64,000 bases of DNA. Source: Arthrobacter zhaoxinii. GTDB taxonomy: Bacteria; Actinomycetota; Actinomycetes; Actinomycetales; Micrococcaceae. The DNA lies in contig NZ_JANFLT010000007.1 of NCBI RefSeq assembly GCF_024385505.1, forward strand, positions 62,001 through 126,000, written 5' to 3'. A program made the translations under genes and the position numbers. The notes below the pieces were generated by a model. The model did not search any database. It was given only the letters and a program-made list of their open reading frames with translations, and was not told the DNA's origin. Positions 34,729-43,560 of the stretch are shown in pieces; positions within the stretch are counted from its first letter, which is position 1, and each line of letters starts with the position of its first letter.

Positions 34729-36894
34729 CTAGGCCTTCAGCGCCAGCACAAACGGCAGCACCGCTTCGGCCCCGGCTTCCCGCAGCACCCGGCCGGCTTC
34801 GGTGAGGGTCCAGCGGCTGTCCGCGAAGTCGTCCACCAGCAGCACCGGGCCGGGGTTCGCGGCGAACCAGGCGGCCCCTTCCGGGGGAACCGCAAACTGG
34901 TCCCAGACCGAGGCCAGCCGGAAGGCGCTGTTGCCGCCGGGTCCGCCGGCGGGCCCGCCGTGCGGCAGCTGCAGGGTCCCCAGATACGGGATCCGGCCCA
35001 GCTCCGAGAGCCCGCTGGCCAGCGAGTCCACCAGCTGCGGCCGGGACCGGGAGGGGATGGACACAATGGCCACCGGGCGTTGCGCCCAGCCCCACTGCGC
35101 CAGCACCTGCACGCAGCCGTTCAGCAGTGCCGAGTCCACCGGCACGTCTTCTGCGCCGGGCGCGAAGATTTCACGCAGCCGGCCGCCCCAGCCCAGGTCC
35201 GTCAGCCGGGCCAGGGCACGGCCGCCGGAGACGATCCGGTCCGGCTTGATTTTGCCCTTCACCGGCACGCCCAGCCGGTCCATGCCCGAGGGATACATTC
35301 CGCGCGGGTCCACCTCCACCCCGACCTTGTCCAGGGCCCGGGCCGCGTTGTCGGAAGCCTCCGCCGCGACGTCGGCGCCGAACCAGCGGCCCGCGCAGTT
35401 GTCGCAGCGTCCGCAGGGTGCGGCCGCCGGATCGTCGAGCTGCTGGGACAGGAACTGCATGCGGCAGCCGTCGGTGCTCTCGTAGTCAAGCATCGCCTGT
35501 TGTTCCTTCACCCGGGCAGCAGCGATCCGTTCATAGCGTTCCCGGTCGTAATGCCACGGCTGGCCGGTGCCCCGCCAGCCGCCGGACACCTTTTCGACGG
35601 CGCCGTCCACGGACAGGACCTTCAGCAGCAGTTCCAGCGGCGAGCGCTTCAGATTGACCCGGGTCTCCAGCACACCGACGGACAGCACCTCGCCGGACGC
35701 CAGCTCGGAGAGCACCGCGGTGGCCGGCCCTTCCTCCGGCATGGAGGACGTGGCGAAGTACTGCCAGATGTCGCGGTCCTCGGCCCCGGGCAGCAGCAGC
35801 ACGTCTGCGTTCGGGGTGCCGCGGCCGGCACGTCCCACCTGCTGGTAGTACGCCACCGGAGAGGACGGGGCGCCCAGGTGGATCACAAACCCCAGATCGG
35901 GTTTGTCGAAGCCCATGCCCAGTGCGCTGGTGGCCACCAGGGCCTTGACCCGGTTCTCCTTCAGCGCGGCCTCGGCCTCTTCCCGGTCCGCGGGATCGGT
36001 TCGGCCCGTGTAGGCGAGGACCGGATGCCCGGCCTTCTGCAGCAGCCGGGCCGTGTCCTCGGCGCCGGACACGGTCAGGGCGTAGATGATCCCGCTGCCC
36101 GGCAGCTCGTCCAGGTGCGTCAGCAGCCAGGCCAGGCGCGCCTTGGGGTTGGGCAGCCGCAGGACGCCGAGGCGCAGGGACTCGCGGGCCAGCGGGCCGC
36201 GGATGGTGAACACGTCCTCGCCGCCGGCGGCGAGCTGTTCCTCGATGTCCTTCACCACACGGCTGTTGGCCGTGGCGGTGGTGGCCAGCACCGGCACCGT
36301 GGAGGGCAGCTGCTCGATCAGGCTTCGGATGCGGCGGTAGTCCGGACGGAAGTCATGGCCCCAGTCGGAAATGCAGTGCGCTTCGTCAATCACCAGCAGT
36401 CCGGAGCGCCGGATCAGTTCCGGCAGGTGCTGTTCCCGGAACCCGGGGTTGTTCAGCCGCTCCGGGGACACCAGCAGAACGTCCACCTGATCGGCCTCGA
36501 GCTTCGCGGAAATGTCCTGCCATTCCAGCTGGTTGGCGGAGTTGATGGCTTCGGCACGGACCCCGGCCCGCCCGGCGGCTGCCACCTGGTCCCGCATCAG
36601 GGCCAGCAGCGGGGAGACAATCAGCGTGGGACCGGCTCCGCGGGCCCGCAGCAGCAGGCTGGCTACAAAGTAGACGGCGGATTTTCCCCAGCCGGTGCGC
36701 TGGACCACCAGGGCACGCCGGCCGCCGGAGACCAGCGCCTCAATGGCTTCGAACTGGTCCTGGTGGAACTCGGCGGAGTCATTGCCCACCAGTGCCCGCA
36801 GCAGCTGAACCGCCTCGGCGTGCAGCGCGCGGGTTGTGTCGGAACTCTCAGAAGCCGTGTTAGAAGCAGTGTCTTGCATATCGGTGCTTTCCAT
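34729..36894 (-). CDS. RecQ-family DNA helicase with C-terminal phosphoribosyltransferase-like domain
   Basis: A 721-residue ATP-dependent 3'-5' DNA helicase. Walker A QRTGWGKS has K71, the DEAH box is at 170-173 (VIDEAHCISDWGHDFRPDY), and motif VI is QQVGRAGRG. The RecQ zinc-binding Cys pattern is near 480-505 (C...CGRCDNC). There is no HRDC domain. Instead the C-terminal ~200 residues end in GPVLLVDDFADSRWTLTEAG, the PRPP-loop pattern of type I phosphoribosyltransferases, with the usual TG replaced by SR. The ATG at 36894 follows GGAGGT closely; ATG 36879 is an alternative. It diverges from the phosphomannomutase gene. Confidence 0.9.
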   Translation of the reverse strand: MESTDMQDTASNTASESSDTTRALHAEAVQLLRALVGNDSAEFHQDQFEAIEALVSGGRRALVVQRTGWGKSAVYFVASLLLRARGAGPTLIVSPLLALMRDQVAAAGRAGVRAEAINSANQLEWQDISAKLEADQVDVLLVSPERLNNPGFREQHLPELIRRSGLLVIDEAHCISDWGHDFRPDYRRIRSLIEQLPSTVPVLATTATANSRVVKDIEEQLAAGGEDVFTIRGPLARESLRLGVLRLPNPKARLAWLLTHLDELPGSGIIYALTVSGAEDTARLLQKAGHPVLAYTGRTDPADREEAEAALKENRVKALVATSALGMGFDKPDLGFVIHLGAPSSPVAYYQQVGRAGRGTPNADVLLLPGAEDRDIWQYFATSSMPEEGPATAVLSELASGEVLSVGVLETRVNLKRSPLELLLKVLSVDGAVEKVSGGWRGTGQPWHYDRERYERIAAARVKEQQAMLDYESTDGCRMQFLSQQLDDPAAAPCGRCDNCAGRWFGADVAAEASDNAARALDKVGVEVDPRGMYPSGMDRLGVPVKGKIKPDRIVSGGRALARLTDLGWGGRLREIFAPGAEDVPVDSALLNGCVQVLAQWGWAQRPVAIVSIPSRSRPQLVDSLASGLSELGRIPYLGTLQLPHGGPAGGPGGNSAFRLASVWDQFAVPPEGAAWFAANPGPVLLVDDFADSRWTLTEAGRVLREAGAEAVLPFVLALKA

Positions 36895-36978
36895 ACCTCC
36901 ACTATCCCAGCACCTGAGGAACTGTTCCCTGCACCGGATTCCGGCTGTGGACAAGAACGCCCCGGCAGGTGCCCCCTA

Positions 36979-36984
36979 TAGACT
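36979..36984 (+). promoter_or_regulatory. Candidate -10 box TAGACT, leaderless phosphomannomutase transcript
   Basis: TAGACT (within TATAGACT) ends 7 nt before the GTG start. No ribosome site is visible. Confidence 0.5.
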
Positions 36985-36991
36985 GGCCAAC

Positions 36992-38398
36992 GTGAACAAT
37001 GCATTCGACCTCTCCGCGTCCTTTAAGGCCTATGACGTCCGCGGCGTCGTGGGCGAGACCATCACCCCTCAGATCGTCGAGGCCGTAGGGGCCGCGTTTG
37101 TCGACGTTCAGGGCCTGGCCGGACAGACGGTCCTGGTGGGCGGTGACATGCGCCCGTCCTCCCCCGAGTTCATCCGGGACTTCGCCCGCGGCGCCACTGC
37201 CCGCGGGGCAGACGTGCTCCTGCTGGACCTCATCTCCACCGACGAGCTGTACTACGCCTGCGGTGTACTGAACGCCGCCGGGGTGACCTTCACCGCCAGC
37301 CACAACCCGGCCCAGTACAACGGAATCAAGATGGCCAAGGCCGGCGCAGTCCCCATCTCCTCGGAGACCGGCCTGAAGGAAATCCAGGCACTCGCCGAGC
37401 AGTACCTGAACGACGGCGTCATCCCCCCGGCCGCCGCCACGGGATCCATTTCCATCAAGGATGTCCTGGCCGACTACGCCGGGTACCTGCGCAGCCTCGT
37501 GGACCTGTCCGCGATCCGCCCCCTGAAGGTAGTGGTGGATGCAGGCAACGGCATGGCAGGCATGACCACCCCCGCAGTGCTGGGCGACACCATCCTGCCC
37601 GGGCTGCCGCTGGACATCGTTCCGCTCTACTTTGAACTGGACGGGTCCTTCCCGAACCACCCGGCCAACCCGCTGGAGCCGGAGAACCTGCGGGACCTGC
37701 AGGCCGCCGTCGTCGAGCACGGCGCGGACATCGGCCTGGCGTTCGACGGAGACGCCGACCGCTGCTTTGTGATCGATGAAAAGGGCAATCCGGTCAGTCC
37801 CTCCGCCGTCACCGCCCTGGTGGCCCGCCGGGAGATCGCCCGCGCCCGGGCCGCCGGCGAAGAGACGCCCGTGATCATCCACAACCTGATCACCTCCCGC
37901 GCCGTGCCCGAACTGGTTGCGCACGACGGCGGCCGCGCCGTCCGCACGCGGGTGGGCCACTCCTTCATCAAGGCAGTGATGGCCAGCGAAGGTGCCGTCT
38001 TCGGCGGCGAGCACTCCGCGCACTACTACTTCCGCGACTTCTACAATGCCGACACCGGCATGCTCGCCGCCATGCACGTGCTCGCCGCCCTGGGCGAGCA
38101 GACCCGTGTCCTTTCGGACCTGGCCCGCGAGTACGAGCCGTACTTCTCCTCCGGCGAGATCAACTCCCGGGTCGAAGACGTCCCGGCCGCCGTCGCCCGC
38201 GTCCGCGCCGAATTCGAGCGCGACGGCGTCACGGTGGACACCCTCGACGGCGTGACCTTCACATCCGACGACGGCGCGTGGTGGTTCAACCTCCGCGCCT
38301 CCAACACCGAACCATTCCTGCGGCTGAACGCTGAAGCAGAGGACCTGCCCACCATGGAGCGCGTCCGCGACCACGTATTGACACTAGTGAGGAAATAA
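36992..38398 (+). CDS. manB: Phosphomannomutase/phosphoglucomutase
   Basis: A 468-residue alpha-D-phosphohexomutase that interconverts mannose (or glucose) 6- and 1-phosphates to feed GDP-mannose and cell-envelope sugars. The phosphoserine loop TASHNPAQYNGIK is near 100, the metal-binding loop DGDADRC near 253, the sugar-binding loop GGEHSAHYYFRDF near 338, and the phosphate-binding loop RASNTEPFLR in the C-terminal domain. The GTG start at 36992 is chosen because the fold begins immediately (FKAYDVRG) and TAGACT lies 7 nt upstream. The next gene starts 3 nt after the stop. Confidence 0.93.
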   Translation: MNNAFDLSASFKAYDVRGVVGETITPQIVEAVGAAFVDVQGLAGQTVLVGGDMRPSSPEFIRDFARGATARGADVLLLDLISTDELYYACGVLNAAGVTFTASHNPAQYNGIKMAKAGAVPISSETGLKEIQALAEQYLNDGVIPPAAATGSISIKDVLADYAGYLRSLVDLSAIRPLKVVVDAGNGMAGMTTPAVLGDTILPGLPLDIVPLYFELDGSFPNHPANPLEPENLRDLQAAVVEHGADIGLAFDGDADRCFVIDEKGNPVSPSAVTALVARREIARARAAGEETPVIIHNLITSRAVPELVAHDGGRAVRTRVGHSFIKAVMASEGAVFGGEHSAHYYFRDFYNADTGMLAAMHVLAALGEQTRVLSDLAREYEPYFSSGEINSRVEDVPAAVARVRAEFERDGVTVDTLDGVTFTSDDGAWWFNLRASNTEPFLRLNAEAEDLPTMERVRDHVLTLVRK

Positions 38399-38401
38399 CA
38401 A

Positions 38402-38854
38402 ATGGCTGATGTAGAACTGAACGGATCCGAGCCTTCCGCCGAGGTCCAGGAGGACCTGAACTCCCTGCTCGGCACCGCCCTCGGTGTCACTCAGGAGCAG
38501 CTCGAAGCACAGGGCGCCTTCCTGCCCGCCGCGCTGGTAGTGCAGAACGACGGCGAGCTGCGGATGATCGCCGTCTCCCCCGAGGACAGCGACGAGGACC
38601 TCGACGCGGATTCCATGATCGAGGACCTTTACACGGTGCTGACCGAGCAGAAGGGCGAAAACCGGGCGGTTGCCGTGTTCTCCGACATCCACCTGCCGGA
38701 GGAAAACACCGACGCCATCCACATCGTCACGGAGCACTCGGAGGGCGTCTGCATCTCCGCCATCCAGACCTACTCCGAGCAGGACGGCGAGTGGACGTTT
38801 AACGAGCCCATCTGGGAGGGCGGCGAGCCCATCGTCTGGGCCGAGTCTGAGTAA
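38402..38854 (+). CDS. Conserved acidic hypothetical protein coupled to phosphomannomutase
   Basis: A 150-residue acidic cytosolic protein starting MADVELNGSEPSAE. It has no signal, membrane segment or metal motif. The alternation of hydrophobic strands and acidic helices (AALVVQNDGELRMIAVSP, VAVFSDIHLPEENTDAIHIV) fits a small alpha/beta fold. It starts 3 nt after the phosphomannomutase stop, so the two are co-translated and functionally linked in some way. I do not recognise the family and assign no function. Confidence 0.82.
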   Translation: MADVELNGSEPSAEVQEDLNSLLGTALGVTQEQLEAQGAFLPAALVVQNDGELRMIAVSPEDSDEDLDADSMIEDLYTVLTEQKGENRAVAVFSDIHLPEENTDAIHIVTEHSEGVCISAIQTYSEQDGEWTFNEPIWEGGEPIVWAESE

Positions 38855-38875
38855 CCAGCCCTAGCACTGCAAAAA

Positions 38876-38905
38876 GGAGCCCCGCCGGTAATTCGGCGGG
38901 GCTCC
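38876..38905. terminator. Bidirectional terminator between convergent genes
   Basis: Perfect 12-bp stem ggagccccgccg / cggcggggctcc with loop gtaatt, A-run before and T-rich after. It serves the 38402 gene (+) and PEP carboxykinase (-). Confidence 0.88.
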
Positions 38906-38926
38906 CTTTGCTATTACCGGCTATGG

Positions 38927-40810
38927 CTAGGCGGCGGCGAAGCGTTCCTTTAGTTCGGCCAGCCGGTCCTGCAGCTCCTGCGGCAGCGTGGCGCCGAAGC
39001 GGTCGTACCACTCGTCGATGGCGTCCAGCTCCGTGGCCCATTCCTGCGGGTCCACGCGGACCGCCTGTTCCACGTCCGCCGGCGTCATGTCCAGTCCGGT
39101 GAGGTCGATGGAGTCGCCGGTCGGAACGAATCCGATGGGGGTTTCCACGGCGTCGGCCGTTCCCTCCAGGCGTTCGATGACCCACTTGAGCACCCGGGCG
39201 TTGTCGCCGAAGCCCGGCCAGGCGAAGCCGCCGTCGGCGGTGCGGCGGAACCAGTTCACCAGGAAGATCTTGGGCAGCTTCTCCTGGTTGGCCTTGCCGC
39301 TGAGCTCGATCCAGTGCCGCAGGTAGTCGCCTGCGTCGTACCCGATGAACGGCAGCATGGCCATCGGATCGCGCCGGACCAGGCCCACCTGACCCGCCGC
39401 GGCGGCAGTGGTTTCGGAGGACAGCGTGGAACCCATGAAGATGCCGCTGGCCCAGTCCCGGGCCTCGGTCACCAGGGGAACGGTGGTCTTGCGGCGGCCG
39501 CCGAACAGGATCGCCGAAACCGGGACACCGTTCGGGGAGTGGTATTCGTCCGCCAGCATGTCGATCTGGTCGATCGGCGTGCAGAACCGGGAGTTCGGAT
39601 GCGCAGCGGGGTGGCCGGCGTCGGGCGTCCACTCCTGGCCGAGCCAGTCCGTCAGGTGCGCGGGAGCCTCGTCCGTCATGCCCTCCCACCAGACACCGCC
39701 GTCGTCGGTCAGTGCGACGTTGGTGAAGATGGAGTTGCCCTTGGCGATGGCGCGCATGGCGTTGGGGTTGGTGCTCCATCCGGTGCCCGGAGCGACGCCG
39801 AAGAGGCCGGCCTCCGGGTTCACGGCCCGCAGCTCACCCTCCTTGCCGAACCGCATCCAGGTGATGTCGTCACCGAGGGTTTCCACTTTCCAGCCGTCGA
39901 TGGTCGGATCCAGGAGTGCCAGGTTGGTCTTGCCGCAGGCCGAGGGGAAGGCGGCGGAGACGTAGTAGTCCTTCCGCTCCGGGCTGGTGAGCTTGAGGAT
40001 GAGCATGTGCTCGGCCAGCCAGCCCTCGTCCCGTGCCATGATCGAGGCGATGCGCAGGGCGTAGCATTTCTTTCCCAGCAGCGCGTTGCCGCCGTAGCCC
40101 GAGCCGTAGGACCAGATGGAGCGGTCCTCGGGGAAGTGCACAATCCACTTTTCGTCGCTGCACGGCCAGGGTACGTCGTCTTCACCCTCGGCCAGCGGGA
40201 AGCCCACGGAGTGGAGTGCCGGAACAAAGAAGGCGTCCAGTTCCTCCATCTTGCGCAGCACGTCGGTGCCGATGTTGGCCATGATCCGCATGGAGGCGAC
40301 CACGTAGGCACTGTCGGTGATTTCGACGCCGAACTTCGGGTCTTCCGCGGCCAGGTGACCCATGACGAAGGGGACTACGTACATGGTGCGTCCGCGCATG
40401 GAGCCGGCGAAAAGCCCGTTGAGCTTGGCGCGCATCTCGCCCGGATCCATCCAGTTGTTGGTGAACCCGGCGTCTTCGCGCTTTTCGGAGCAAATAAAGG
40501 TCTGCTCTTCGACCCGGGCCACGTCCTTGGGGTCCGAGAAGGCAGCAAAGGAATTCGGGAAAGTCTCGGGATTCAGCCGCACCAGGGTGCCGGCGTCGAC
40601 CAGTTCATCCGTGAGGAGCCGGTTCTCCTCTACGGAACCGTTCACCCAATACACGCGGTCAGGCTGTGTCAGCTCGGCAACTTCGTTCACCCAGGAGAGG
40701 AGGGCCTGGTGGGTGGTGGGGGCAGCAGCGCCTCCGGTAGTGTCCAGCGGCTGGCTTGCAGCATTCTCGCCGTTCTCATCAAGAACTAGCTGACGCGCGT
40801 CATCGCCCAT
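38927..40810 (-). CDS. pckG: Phosphoenolpyruvate carboxykinase (GTP)
   Basis: A 627-residue GTP-dependent PEPCK that converts oxaloacetate to PEP as the entry to gluconeogenesis. The P-loop kinase-1a motif is [13 protein letters not shown], with the reactive active-site Cys just before GKT. Further landmarks are the metal/PEP site [13 protein letters not shown] and the nucleotide-binding [19 protein letters not shown]. The ATG at 40810 follows AAGGGAAGA; the open frame extends 31 codons upstream without a ribosome site. The leader of about 35 residues is longer than usual. A CRP/GlxR-type site lies about 150 bp upstream, consistent with carbon-source control. Confidence 0.97.
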   Translation of the reverse strand: MGDDARQLVLDENGENAASQPLDTTGGAAAPTTHQALLSWVNEVAELTQPDRVYWVNGSVEENRLLTDELVDAGTLVRLNPETFPNSFAAFSDPKDVARVEEQTFICSEKREDAGFTNNWMDPGEMRAKLNGLFAGSMRGRTMYVVPFVMGHLAAEDPKFGVEITDSAYVVASMRIMANIGTDVLRKMEELDAFFVPALHSVGFPLAEGEDDVPWPCSDEKWIVHFPEDRSIWSYGSGYGGNALLGKKCYALRIASIMARDEGWLAEHMLILKLTSPERKDYYVSAAFPSACGKTNLALLDPTIDGWKVETLGDDITWMRFGKEGELRAVNPEAGLFGVAPGTGWSTNPNAMRAIAKGNSIFTNVALTDDGGVWWEGMTDEAPAHLTDWLGQEWTPDAGHPAAHPNSRFCTPIDQIDMLADEYHSPNGVPVSAILFGGRRKTTVPLVTEARDWASGIFMGSTLSSETTAAAAGQVGLVRRDPMAMLPFIGYDAGDYLRHWIELSGKANQEKLPKIFLVNWFRRTADGGFAWPGFGDNARVLKWVIERLEGTADAVETPIGFVPTGDSIDLTGLDMTPADVEQAVRVDPQEWATELDAIDEWYDRFGATLPQELQDRLAELKERFAAA

Positions 40811-41113
40811 GACTCTTCCCTTCGTTGGGTCAGTGGTGTGTTTTGATGCTAGTTGTGCCCTTCGTTCCGCCTTGCCGAAAAAGATCACACCTTTCACTGC
40901 CAAATCGTGATCGGTCCCACAAATCCAAGAGAATCAGCACATCCAGGCTACTCCAATGTGACTAAGGTCACGTAGACCGGTCTAGTGATGCAGTCGACAT
41001 GCATCTCAATTGGTGTTGCCCGGAAAAGCCCGCTATAGTTATTTACGGCCAAACAGCCACGGATGAACTTGAAAGAAACTGATGAGAATCGGTTTTGATA
41101 CAATAGTTCTTAT
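40811..41113. other. Divergent regulatory region between pckG and tRNA-Arg
   Basis: 303 bp without a gene, noticeably AT-richer than its surroundings. It holds the CRP/GlxR-like site and palindrome at 40957-40984, an inverted pair GATCAC (40883-40888) and GTGATC (40907-40912) nearer pckG, and a TACAAT -10-like box about 12 nt before tRNA-Arg. Confidence 0.6.
40957..40984. promoter_or_regulatory. CRP/GlxR-type site next to a 12-bp palindrome
   Basis: TGTGACTAAGGTCACG (40957-40972) matches TGTGA-N6-TCACA at nine of ten positions. TAGACCGGTCTA (40973-40984) abuts it and is perfectly palindromic. The position suits activation or repression of pckG. Confidence 0.65.
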
Positions 41114-41189
41114 GCGTGCGTAGCTCAACGGATAGAGCATCTGACTACGGATCAGAAGGTTGGGGGTTCGAATCCCTTCGCGCGCACCA
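41114..41189 (+). tRNA. tRNA-Arg (anticodon ACG)
   Basis: Acceptor GCGTGCG (41114-41120) pairs with CGCGCGC (41179-41185, one T-G pair), discriminator A, encoded CCA. Anticodon stem TCTGA/TCAGA encloses CTACGGA, giving anticodon ACG, whose A34 is normally deaminated to inosine by TadA (the gene is in this window at 48369). Confidence 0.97.
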
Positions 41190-41195
41190 CTGAAG

Positions 41196-41238
41196 ACCCG
41201 GTCTGACCAGAAGAAATTCTGGTCAGACCGGGTTTTTT
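41196..41238 (+). terminator. Intrinsic terminator of tRNA-Arg
   Basis: Perfect 17-bp stem acccggtctgaccagaa / ttctggtcagaccgggt with loop GAAA and a T-run. Confidence 0.95.
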
Positions 41239-41340
41239 CTTTGCCCGGAGTTACCTTGCCCGTCCGGCTGCACTGCGGACCGCCTTCTTCCCCGAGGTAA
41301 CTGTTGCCCCGCAGCCGGGGGTGGTGCAAGGCTCGGGTCC

Positions 41341-42768
41341 ATGACTGAGACTCAGCAGACCGACGTTGTGGTGATTGGGGCAGGCGCCGTGGGGGAAAAT
41401 GCCGCCGACCGTATTGTGCGCGGCGGCCTGTCCGCCGTCCTCGTGGAAGCGGACCTGGTAGGCGGCGAATGTTCCTATTGGGCGTGCATGCCTTCCAAGG
41501 CGCTGCTGCGGCCCGGCACGGCCCTCAAGGAGGCCCGGTCGCTGGCCGGGTCCCGCGAAGCCGTCACCGGAACACTGGACACTGCCGCCGTCCTGGAACG
41601 CCGGAACTCCTTCACCTCCAACTGGGATGATGCGGGCCAGGCGGAGTGGGTCGCCGGCGCGGGCATTGACCTGGTCCGCGGCCGGGCCCGGCTCACCGGG
41701 GAACGCCAGGTGGAAGTAGCCACCAAGGACGGCCGGACCCTGCACATCTCCGCACGGCACGCCGTCGTCCTCGCCACGGGCTCCGCCCCCGCCGTTCCTC
41801 CCATCGAGGGTCTCGACACGGTGGGCTTCTGGGGCACCCGGGACGCCACCTCCGCCGCCGAAATCCCCTCCCGCCTGGTGGTTATCGGCGGCGGGGTCTC
41901 CGGCGTCGAACTGGCGCAGGCCTACGCCCGGCTGGGTTCAAAGGTGGTGGTGCTGGCACGCCACGGCATCCTGGGCTCCTTCCCGGAACCCGCCCGCGCA
42001 CTGGTCAAGGACGGACTCGAGGCCGACGGCGTCGAGGTACGCACCTCCGCCTTCCCCGCCTCTGTCCGGAAGTCCGACGACGGCGGCGTGGAGGTCACGC
42101 TCGAAGGCGGCGGAACCGTCGTCGGAAACCGGCTGCTGGTGTCCACGGGGCGCCGCCCCGCCCTGGCCGGCCTGGGCCTCGAAACGCTTGGCCTGGAAAC
42201 AAAGACGCTGGACACCGATGATTCCGGCCGGGTTGCCGGTATTGACGGCGGATGGCTGTACGCCGTGGGCGACGCCGCCGGCAAGGCCCTGCTGACCCAC
42301 CAGGGCAAATACGAGGCACGCGCAACAGGGGATGCCATTGCCGCGCGCGCAAAGCAGGAACCCGGCAGCGCGGAACCGGATGCCTGGAGCCGTTTCACGG
42401 CAACGGCGGACCGTTTCGCCGTACCGCAGGTCGTGTTTACCGACCCGGAAGCTGCGATGGTCGGCCGGACCCTAGAACAGGCCCGGGCGGACGGCATCAA
42501 CGCCTCCGAAACCTCGCTCAACATCGCCGTCGCGGGTTCCGCCCTGTACGCAGACGACTACCGCGGCTGGGCGCAGATGGTGGTGGATGAGGACCGGCGG
42601 GTGCTGGTCGGCGTCACCTTCGCCGGGCCCGGCGTCTCGGAGCTCCTCCATTCGGCAACCATCGCGATAGCCGGGGAGGTCCCGCTGGACCGCCTCTGGC
42701 ACGCAGTGCCCGCGTACCCCACCATCAGCGAGGTATGGCTCCGGCTCCTGGAGAAGTACGGGCTGTAG
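41341..42768 (+). CDS. Pyridine nucleotide-disulfide oxidoreductase (class I, MerA/Lpd-like)
   Basis: A 475-residue flavoprotein reductase. FAD-binding VVVIGAGAVGENAA is at the N-terminus, the redox-active disulfide is in GGECSYWACMPSKALL (CxxxxC spacing kept, but ECSYWAC instead of TCxNxGC), and the NAD(P) motif is VVIGGGVSGVELAQAYARLG. The C-terminal dimerisation domain carries HSATIAIAGEVPLDRLWHAVPAYPT, where the His usually paired with Glu is in WHAVPAYPT. The altered active site suggests neither true dihydrolipoyl dehydrogenase nor mercuric reductase. Substrate unknown. Confidence 0.88.
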   Translation: MTETQQTDVVVIGAGAVGENAADRIVRGGLSAVLVEADLVGGECSYWACMPSKALLRPGTALKEARSLAGSREAVTGTLDTAAVLERRNSFTSNWDDAGQAEWVAGAGIDLVRGRARLTGERQVEVATKDGRTLHISARHAVVLATGSAPAVPPIEGLDTVGFWGTRDATSAAEIPSRLVVIGGGVSGVELAQAYARLGSKVVVLARHGILGSFPEPARALVKDGLEADGVEVRTSAFPASVRKSDDGGVEVTLEGGGTVVGNRLLVSTGRRPALAGLGLETLGLETKTLDTDDSGRVAGIDGGWLYAVGDAAGKALLTHQGKYEARATGDAIAARAKQEPGSAEPDAWSRFTATADRFAVPQVVFTDPEAAMVGRTLEQARADGINASETSLNIAVAGSALYADDYRGWAQMVVDEDRRVLVGVTFAGPGVSELLHSATIAIAGEVPLDRLWHAVPAYPTISEVWLRLLEKYGL

Positions 42769-42807
42769 GTGTCACCGTGTGGCTAAGCTCTCCGCCCAGC
42801 TATTTGT

Positions 42808-42821
42808 ACTGACTGGTCAGT
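42808..42821. promoter_or_regulatory. TetR-type dyad ACTGA-N4-TCAGT
   Basis: Perfect 5-bp arms around CTGG, 73 bp before the ABC-like/YhgE operon. The ACTGACTGGTCAGT pattern resembles TetR-family operators. No TetR gene is adjacent, so the regulator is elsewhere. Confidence 0.5.
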
Positions 42822-42894
42822 TTCCCGTAGGTTGGCAGATGCGCCTCTGAAGCGTGCAGGCGCACAGCGATCCTAAGGACCAGAGGCGAAGACC

Positions 42895-43560
42895 ATGCTT
42901 AGTGCGGAAACCCTTTTTGTGAAGGGACGCCACAGTGCGCTCCTTCCCCCAACCTCCCTTGAGGTCGAATCCGGCGGGCTGCTCCTGGTCTCCGGCGGAG
43001 ACCAGTCCACCCGCACCGCCCTGGCGCTGGTGCTTTCGGGCCGGATGCGCCCCACCTCCGGCACTGTCGAGTGGCGGAGCAATGCGCGGCCGAAGCAGCT
43101 GCGCCGGCACTCCGCTCTGGTTGATTCACCGGAGGTCAGCGAACCCGAGCGGCATTTCCGCGTCCGGGACCTCGTTGCGGAGGACCTGTCATTGATCCCG
43201 CGCCGGAACCGCCCGCGTACAGATGCTGCCGGCTGGCTGTCCGACGCCGGCCTCTCGGAGCTGGCGCCCCAGTGGATCGAGGAACTCGCACCGGCGGTAC
43301 GGCTGGATCTGCTGGTGCGTCTCGCGCTGGCGGATTCCGCGGTGGAGCTGCTGGTCTTCGACTCCCCCGACCGCCACGATGCCGATGCCGGCATCTGGCT
43401 GCCCGCGCTGGCGGGAAGCGTGTCCTCGTCCTCCCGCCCGGTGACCGCCGTGGCAGTGGTGGCGCAGATTCCGCCCGGGTGGACGGGTCCCGCCGCGTAC
43501 GCGGGCACCGGCGCCGCCGCCCTCGCTACCGCCGGTGTCCTCGAAGAGGTCTCCGCATGA
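42895..43560 (+). CDS. Degenerate ABC-transporter-type ATPase, partner of the YhgE/Pip protein
   Basis: A 221-residue protein with the overall layout of an ABC ATP-binding subunit (leading strands, SGRMRPTSGTVEW after the P-loop position, Walker B-like ELLVFDSPD). However, the Walker A reads SGGDQSTRTAL instead of GxxGxGKST, so the essential Lys is missing, and no LSGGQ signature is recognisable. It may have lost ATP hydrolysis and act as a structural or regulatory partner. GAGGCGAAG precedes the ATG. Its stop overlaps the start of the YhgE/Pip gene (ATGA), indicating tight coupling. Confidence 0.72.
   Translation: MLSAETLFVKGRHSALLPPTSLEVESGGLLLVSGGDQSTRTALALVLSGRMRPTSGTVEWRSNARPKQLRRHSALVDSPEVSEPERHFRVRDLVAEDLSLIPRRNRPRTDAAGWLSDAGLSELAPQWIEELAPAVRLDLLVRLALADSAVELLVFDSPDRHDADAGIWLPALAGSVSSSSRPVTAVAVVAQIPPGWTGPAAYAGTGAAALATAGVLEEVSA

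Noticed and set aside
34696-36981. 761-codon plus-strand ORF antisense to RecQ
   Set aside because: Shadow of the helicase gene. Its product has low-complexity Arg/Gln/Gly composition and extends over the terminator.
41039-41329. Minus-strand ORF of 96 codons over tRNA-Arg
   Set aside because: It reads the antisense of the tRNA and its terminator (GIRTPNLLIRSQMLYPLSYA type), a well-known false protein in databases.
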